The notes under the pieces: model-generated | The model's database searches: none | Seen by the model: the letters and a program-made list of their open reading frames with translations, nothing else | What the model was told of the DNA's origin: nothing | Program-made: the position numbers and the translations under genes | Shown: in pieces, positions 58,369 to 64,000 of the stretch | How positions within the stretch are numbered: the stretch's first letter is position 1 | Layout of the letters: every line of letters starts with the position of its first letter | Assembly: GCF_001460935.1 (NCBI RefSeq) | Contig: NZ_LN906597.1 | Coordinates: 1,942,314-2,006,313, forward strand | Source: Candidatus Ichthyocystis hellenicum | Lineage (GTDB): Bacteria; Pseudomonadota; Gammaproteobacteria; Burkholderiales; 2013Ark19i | DNA: 64,000 nt | Direction: 5' to 3'

Positions 58369-59181
58369 TCATTTGCTACGATTACGTGATTTATATCTAA
58401 GAAAAGCAAATAAAGCAAGGGTAAGAGATAAAAGAAAAAATGATATAGCAATAGTCACAGAAAAATATTCAGTATTAGGTGCAAATCCTACTTTGGTAAC
58501 ACTATTTGAGGCATTTAATTTTGATTCATTGCTAATCAGGTATGAACCAATGGTACTACAACACTTTTCAGAAATATCAGTGTTAAAATACCGATTATTT
58601 CTACAGAGTTTCCTAATAGCTAAATCACAAAATCCTTTCTCTAATTGACACATGTTAAAACCTAATTGTCTTTTACGCATGGTAAGGTATTTATCTCTGA
58701 TATGAATACCCATAACCCACAATTGCGTAAAAGTATCATTATTATAATCACCTTCGTGATTAATATCAGAAGAAAAGTTTAGAAGAGTATCAAAGCTAAC
58801 AGCAGATTTTCCTAAGTAATCCACTGATTTATCAAAAGCATATTTAATAACCTCATTAACATGATCCCCACCTTTATTGTTAATTCTAATAAAGTTACAT
58901 AACGATGATTTTAGAAAACATGAAGCAAATAGATAATCATTTTTATTTGCTTCAGATCCACTGACACTTTCTAATATACTAATCATTACCAGAGGAGTTA
59001 ATACACGTCCAATAAATAAAGGCCTATTAAGAGAATATAAATTTCTTGATTGTAAACTTGTTTTTTGTTCCGTGACTATAATTGTTACAGATTCACCATC
59101 ATCTTCAATATCTTCGTCATTTTGATTTACAAGATCAATTTCTTGTGAGCAACGAAAATAATTACCGCTAGTATGAAACAT
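58369..59181 (-). CDS. block E membrane protein 5 (divergent)
   Basis: 270 residues from the ATG at 59181. An upstream in-frame ATG at 59193 exists, but MFHTSGNYF matches the pseudogene opening MFYNDGKYL, and GGGAAAATA then forms the usual binding site. Acidic DEDIEDDGES, VTPL-type hydrophobic segment (LTPLVMISILESVSG, about 57-73), middle domain with several Cys (CFLKSSLCNF, CQLEKGFC, ISEKCCSTIGSYL), C-terminal membrane segment (about 236-258), and the basic tail RYKSRNRSK. It is the closest intact relative of the pseudogene at 50708-51621. Confidence 0.8.
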   Translation of the reverse strand: MFHTSGNYFRCSQEIDLVNQNDEDIEDDGESVTIIVTEQKTSLQSRNLYSLNRPLFIGRVLTPLVMISILESVSGSEANKNDYLFASCFLKSSLCNFIRINNKGGDHVNEVIKYAFDKSVDYLGKSAVSFDTLLNFSSDINHEGDYNNDTFTQLWVMGIHIRDKYLTMRKRQLGFNMCQLEKGFCDLAIRKLCRNNRYFNTDISEKCCSTIGSYLISNESKLNASNSVTKVGFAPNTEYFSVTIAISFFLLSLTLALFAFLRYKSRNRSK

Positions 59182-60054
59182 TATTTTCCCCATAAAATAA
59201 GTATTGCATACTGTAGCATTACAGATAATATAATTTAATGAATTAAATTATATTATATCTGTAATTTAAGTTAAATTACATCTAATGTAATTTACAATTG
59301 GTTTCGTGTTTTATTGCTAAATAATTATGTTAACTTGCAGGATTTTTCTGCTTCGTGCAAAAAATAAATAATATTCATATATGCAAATAACCACTATGAA
59401 CAATAACTCATTATTATATAAGTGAACTTTAATGTTTTGACTGCTAATAACAATACCAATTGGGAACAATTTTGATAGTATTATATTAGTATATCGGCTT
59501 CATTTTAAATTAATATGATTTTATAAATTGCTTCTACTGATGTATACATCCTACTGTATTTGCCGTATGTGTGAGTACTAATACTAACAGTTTATAAAAA
59601 TTACTTTGTGATACGAACATAAGTGGGTGGAGAATTACTAAAGCGAGATCTCCCCCTTAATTGTGACAAGCTATAATATCATCTGCAGATGGTGTTCTGC
59701 ATTTTTCTCTGTTTATATATTATCTATATAGCGATATAATTTGATCTAGTTTAACAGAATTACACAGGTTGATTTACAATGGCCCCATTTCAGAAAGAAA
59801 AATATAGCTGAGACAAATAATATAAACAAACAGGCATAACAGCAAGTATTAGGCGATACTGCATACATGTAACCTATAATACCAGGCGAAGCGGTATTTG
59901 ATTGAACGGGGTGAAAATTATATATGATCCAATATCAATAATTACAATTTATAATGAGTCTTTATTTATCATCCGAAATATATATTTACTTAGCAAATAA
60001 ACATAATATTTGATTTGAAGTACATACTACATATAGTTTCATATTTACTTATTG
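59182..60054. other. gene-free region before the toxin gene
   Basis: Holds the large palindrome at 59218-59265. No ribosome binding site of the usual kind precedes the toxin frame. No other feature recognised. Confidence 0.45.
59218..59265. other. long AT-rich inverted repeat upstream of block E gene 5
   Basis: ATTACAGATAATATAATTTAA pairs with TTAAATTATATTATATCTGTAAT-type sequence across a 4-nt loop: 21 bp with a 2-nt bulge. It lies 37-84 bp upstream of the ATG at 59181, within the likely promoter or leader. Confidence 0.7.
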
Positions 60055-63000
60055 GTGACTCGCATACACAAAAAATTAGCCCAGAATGAAAAAGAAGTTA
60101 ATAATTCAAACGCCATTACTACATTCAGCCCACTTACAACACAAAACATTGAGATAGTGTACAGAAACAGAGAACAGGAACAAAACAGCAAAAGTACTTG
60201 GTTACCATCATTAGGTGCCGAAGCTGTCAATGTATCATATACATATATGCAGAAACAAACAGAAAAAAGCATGAGAAAAGAGTTTGATCATTGGATGAAC
60301 AGATCTCAAGAAGAAAAAACAATAAAAAGAGTAAAACGCAACCTCGACAGACCAATTGAGTCACCGGCTACTTCAGTAGCAGAATTTACCAGCTTTATAA
60401 GCGGAGAGATGGAACTAATACCTCAACCAGAATTTGACGCCTATATTTCCCGTATTGCTAAAAGCGGATTTTCTTCTGCTGATGCTCAGCAAGGATTTAA
60501 AAAGCTTCTGGGAGCAATGGATACTGTTGATAAAATCAATTCTCTAAAAGCCCCTAATTTGTCAAATCAAGGTCATGAATTAAAGATGAGAATAGTTGCA
60601 GCTACCCACCGTGACAATCCTGGATATACAAAAGGCTACGAAACAACAAAAATATCTTCACTCGAAGAAAATATAGAATTACTAAGAGCCCTCGGGGTAA
60701 ATGGTGAAAACCTTGGTTTAATAACTGATGAGGCAAAACTACTTAATGCACTAATAGTAATAAAAGTATCAAATGAAAGATTAGTCAGTAATCTAGGAGA
60801 AAGCCGGGCCTTTGTTAATCAGTATATACTTGATAGCAGCATTATAGATTCTCATGTTCGTTGGTCCCAAGAATTGCTGACTAGCCCTGACCTGCACTCT
60901 CGTTTTGATACCTTCTTTTCTTCATGGTCTAGCTCTTTAAGTACAGAAGAAAAGGCTCTGATTATGAACAACCCCAGAATTACCGCTCCAGAAAAGCTTA
61001 GCCCAAAAATCATACTTGAAGGCTCTTTTCTTAGCATAGCCGATGATGTGGGCATATCCCATGGGCTGTCGCTGTGTATAGCAGACGCAGTACATAGGCA
61101 TGGAGCTGAGCACGCTGTTAAATTCACCTCCAGTGTACAAGAGTTTCTTGTTAAGGCAGCCACTGAAGGACAAATGCAAGAACTTACTCAACTAGGAAGG
61201 TCGTTACATCACCTGAGCAAACTATCAATGTCTGTAGGAGAAACAGATACAAACCTAGCTCCCACCTTTCTGGAGCGAGCGGATTATAAAACTCGCATTA
61301 GTGCAGAGGAGATGTACAATTTGCTATTAACCCCAGAAGTAAAAGAAGGAACAACCTTCTTTGTCGGATTTCCTAAGCACAAAACCGTTTTAGTAAAAGG
61401 ATTTACCGGTGACACGAGCCTAACTCCTGTACTAACTTTCTTTGACCCTGACACTGGCATGTTTCCCCTGTTCAGTAGAGAACAAGCAATTTATTTTTTG
61501 CAAGGAGCTTTTGACAATTACGGCAGTACCGATACATTAGCCCCAATGACTTCGGGAACTGGTCGTGCCGTCATAGTCAAGTACAACCCGACACTCTCTG
61601 ATCAAGTTATTCCTGCCCTTGGCAGCTTTCCTTTACGAGATATATTATCAGATGTTCCCAGGCTCATAAGTGCCAGTACTATACGAAGATCAAATCCGTT
61701 AGAATCCCTAATTACGGCAATAGCAGAAAGTGTTGATCCAATAACTGCTCGTCACCTCTTAAGAGCTAGATCCCAACCTTCGATCACATATACATCACAT
61801 ACACATGAATCAGGTGTAACCAGTCCAGACATTGTCACCAGTAACCGTAACTTGGCATCCATAAGAGCTGTTGCAGCTGAAATTTATACACATATTGACG
61901 TTGAAATTATCCGAGCCGGGGTTTCTAGCGATGACGCCTTGGTAGACATAAGAAATTTATTTAGATCAGCTTCTGAAGAAAACACAAACATCGATAGTGA
62001 TGGCAATATAAGCATAAAAATATGGTCCGCCGAGGAGGCTACTAATACGGTAAACGCCCCCTTAGGAACAGAAACCCGCCGAGCTCAATTGGAGGCCTTT
62101 TTTAAGGCAAATGCCGAAAGAGCCGTTGCAACAATTAAGGTCAAAGTGGGCCTTCTTTATAAGATCAATAAGCTGATAAATCTCATGTACCCCCCAACAA
62201 TAGTCGACACAGTCATGTCAAAATTATCTGGTCTTGTTACTGACATCCTAAATATTGTCTCCTTATGTGAAATGTATGCATCACTAAACCAGATATCCAA
62301 TCTCCCCGCAGATCAACAAGCTCTATTTATTATTAACTACTCATCCTCCTTATTCAACATGTTATCTGCCTCAGCTCAGTGGAGTGCATTCCTAACCGAA
62401 CAAATATCAGCTCTAACAGCATCATCCGCTGAAGTTGCATCAAAAGTAGCGAAAAGCACAGGAAGCGTAATAACAAAAGCGTCTATTGGCTCCGCAGTAG
62501 GATCTATGATTGTAGGAGGAATAAACACGGGATTTGCTATAAAAAGCATGACAGAAGCCAAAACATCATATCAATTCGGCAAAGCAACAGCCGACTTAGC
62601 CTCCGGATTAGCTTCTATCGGACTAGGAATCGTTGGGCTAGCATTCCCTGGATTTGGGGCAATAATTGCAGGAATAAGCTTGGTAATAGTGGCACTTAAA
62701 CATGCGCTAACAAAATATTTCCAACAAGCAACCGTTGGCTTTTACAAAGCTATCAAAGGATTTTGCCAAACAGATATGGAAATTAAAGCCATTGTAGAGC
62801 TACTAATGGGAAACTGGATTACCAATGACAACAAGGTAATACACTTCAATCCAAGCATCCCAATTGACAGTGTAATCATATCAGGAAGCACAATAGTAGC
62901 AACCAAAACAAACAACTCATTCCAATTAAGACCTATGTATGATAAATACTATGGCATCAATTCAAGACTTTCTCTTCAACAAATAGCAAAAATACGTTTC

Positions 63001-64000
63001 TCCTTTGACAGGATGTTAGAAAAAAAACCGATTTCAATAAAAAAAATCTACCCCCACCTAAACCTGCAAAAAATCGTGCAGCAGATGCATAAAAAATCTT
63101 TACTTCTGGCAAAAAACAACGAATCAGAAACAAAAATAATGATACTTCCTCAAGGAAAACCGGTAAATTACCACCCTAGCTATGAAAGTTTCACTTTCGG
63201 TTTAGGTGCCCCCGACCGAAAGTCAGTATTAAATAAATTCAAATATATAAATGTAGTAACAGTATCTCCAGAAGACTTTTTTCGTATTCAAGGAGCTACA
63301 TTCAAAAAATACTATCCTTTGGTAAACTATGTGACCGGGCTGGGTGGGATTATTGCCGTTAGTTATGATAGAGGATACTACGACCATGATAGCAAACATG
63401 AAACCTTCGTAACAGTTGGTATAGACTCACCTTCGCTTATGATTCCTCCTGCATTAGATTTTCCATTAAACCAGATTGGCATTACGGGGGTGATGCATAA
63501 CTCTTGGAATAGGAATGCCCTAACACGAGATTATACCTTTGACGTAAAACCGAATTCCACTGCTACATTAATCGCTAACCCTAATGCAAATGTCAAATTT
63601 AGAAACATTCACGACTCATCTAAAATAGGACTTGCTGAGTGGTACCCAGGACAAATTGAAGAAGTAAAAATAGCTCATGAAGATAACAACAGATACACTA
63701 TAGTTCTAGAGATGAAACCAACGCCTGTGCAAAAATCAAAAGGTGAATCACAAGATGAATCCCCATTTGATCAATGGAGAAAACACTTACCAGAATGCAA
63801 ACTGGAAGACCCAGATCCACAAGATCACAAAAACACAGACTATTCTGATCCACTGGCAGGCAGAGCAAAAACAACAACTAAAATTTCCATTCCTAATGGA
63901 AAAGTAATAACTTTAAATCTTGCCGAAAAATTAGACCATGAGAATAGAAAAGAATATCACAGCTTGACTTGTGCAGTAGAAAAGGAAGGAATAAAAATAG
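60055..64000 (+). CDS. large toxin with YopT (C58)-like and TcdA/TcdB-type pore-forming regions, 5' part
   Basis: Open to the window end, at least 1,315 codons. The start is uncertain: the frame opens after TAG at 60034, with TTG 60052, GTG 60055 and the first ATG only at 60247; none has a clear binding site. Residue numbers count from 60055. At about 330-480 there is a C58 (YopT/AvrPphB)-like pattern: VGISHGLS (335), FPKHKTVLV (His 442) and LTFFDPDTGMF (Asp 464) followed by SREQAIYFL. In the known family the first motif has a Cys nucleophile; here a Ser (TCC at 61057) is in that place. Residues about 700-915 resemble the TcdA/TcdB pore-forming region: long amphipathic helices, then ASIGSAVGSMIVGGINTGFA and GLASIGLGIVGLAFPGFGAI as hydrophobic stretches. 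The rest is beta-rich. It is more GC-rich than the neighbours, suggesting transfer. Inferred to act on host cells or host endosomal membranes. Confidence 0.85.
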   Translation, partial: MTRIHKKLAQNEKEVNNSNAITTFSPLTTQNIEIVYRNREQEQNSKSTWLPSLGAEAVNVSYTYMQKQTEKSMRKEFDHWMNRSQEEKTIKRVKRNLDRPIESPATSVAEFTSFISGEMELIPQPEFDAYISRIAKSGFSSADAQQGFKKLLGAMDTVDKINSLKAPNLSNQGHELKMRIVAATHRDNPGYTKGYETTKISSLEENIELLRALGVNGENLGLITDEAKLLNALIVIKVSNERLVSNLGESRAFVNQYILDSSIIDSHVRWSQELLTSPDLHSRFDTFFSSWSSSLSTEEKALIMNNPRITAPEKLSPKIILEGSFLSIADDVGISHGLSLCIADAVHRHGAEHAVKFTSSVQEFLVKAATEGQMQELTQLGRSLHHLSKLSMSVGETDTNLAPTFLERADYKTRISAEEMYNLLLTPEVKEGTTFFVGFPKHKTVLVKGFTGDTSLTPVLTFFDPDTGMFPLFSREQAIYFLQGAFDNYGSTDTLAPMTSGTGRAVIVKYNPTLSDQVIPALGSFPLRDILSDVPRLISASTIRRSNPLESLITAIAESVDPITARHLLRARSQPSITYTSHTHESGVTSPDIVTSNRNLASIRAVAAEIYTHIDVEIIRAGVSSDDALVDIRNLFRSASEENTNIDSDGNISIKIWSAEEATNTVNAPLGTETRRAQLEAFFKANAERAVATIKVKVGLLYKINKLINLMYPPTIVDTVMSKLSGLVTDILNIVSLCEMYASLNQISNLPADQQALFIINYSSSLFNMLSASAQWSAFLTEQISALTASSAEVASKVAKSTGSVITKASIGSAVGSMIVGGINTGFAIKSMTEAKTSYQFGKATADLASGLASIGLGIVGLAFPGFGAIIAGISLVIVALKHALTKYFQQATVGFYKAIKGFCQTDMEIKAIVELLMGNWITNDNKVIHFNPSIPIDSVIISGSTIVATKTNNSFQLRPMYDKYYGINSRLSLQQIAKIRFSFDRMLEKKPISIKKIYPHLNLQKIVQQMHKKSLLLAKNNESETKIMILPQGKPVNYHPSYESFTFGLGAPDRKSVLNKFKYINVVTVSPEDFFRIQGATFKKYYPLVNYVTGLGGIIAVSYDRGYYDHDSKHETFVTVGIDSPSLMIPPALDFPLNQIGITGVMHNSWNRNALTRDYTFDVKPNSTATLIANPNANVKFRNIHDSSKIGLAEWYPGQIEEVKIAHEDNNRYTIVLEMKPTPVQKSKGESQDESPFDQWRKHLPECKLEDPDPQDHKNTDYSDPLAGRAKTTTKISIPNGKVITLNLAEKLDHENRKEYHSLTCAVEKEGIKI

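Noticed and set aside
1-64000. tRNA, rRNA or insertion sequence
   Set aside because: None recognised by eye on either strand; no transposase frame and no cloverleaf-like conserved strings seen. A dedicated scan was not possible.

Overview
The window is AT-rich and gene-poor, with standard stop codons (TGA included), recognisable ribosome binding sites, long gene-free stretches, many decayed gene copies and almost only lineage-specific paralogous families. I see no tRNA, rRNA, transposase or housekeeping gene. This picture, together with host-signalling motifs and a large pore-forming toxin, suggests an accessory region of an obligate intracellular bacterium, most plausibly of the Rickettsiales (Anaplasmataceae-like: low coding density, tandem-repeat effectors). 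The taxonomic placement is inference; no marker gene is present to prove it.

Layout. Block A (about 0.5-10.4 kb, minus strand) has three Ser-rich, mostly disordered proteins with arrays of short linear motifs: poly-Ser, twelve YDxP motifs with two PPPLPRR sites, and seven YxxM motifs with RxRxxS repeats. Block B (10.4-23.3 kb, plus strand) lies between the two arms of a perfect 127-bp inverted repeat (10441-10567 and 23199-23325). It holds three more motif-array proteins (PxxxPR and IPPKP repeats, RSxSxP sites, SPIYDTPP repeats), one 910-residue globular protein, and a decayed copy of the latter. Block C (23.5-35.9 kb, minus strand) holds seven paralogues of about 375-405 residues with two 3'-terminal gene relics left by segmental duplication. 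Block D (36-49.2 kb, plus strand) holds nine small proteins with an acidic N-terminus and a two-helix hydrophobic C-terminus, plus at least three pseudogene relics. Block E (50.7-59.2 kb, minus strand) holds five paralogous membrane proteins with a Cys-containing middle domain, plus one pseudogene. Block F (60.05 kb to the window end, plus strand) is the 5' part of a giant toxin with a YopT-like (C58) protease-like segment and a TcdA/TcdB-type pore-forming region.

How it may work together. Five of the six motif-array proteins begin with a related MN-x-N-P/A-like leader, and most have basic C-terminal tails. Their motifs match docking sites for Crk/Nck-type SH2 and SH3 domains, PI3-kinase p85 SH2, CIN85/CD2AP SH3 and 14-3-3 proteins. 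I infer a cluster of secreted effectors that act as artificial host adaptor hubs, next to families of putative membrane-inserted proteins and a large toxin. Each block is one family on one strand, and intergenic base skew appears to flip with gene strand, which suggests repeated inversion and local duplication. The inverted repeat makes block B a candidate invertible effector cassette.
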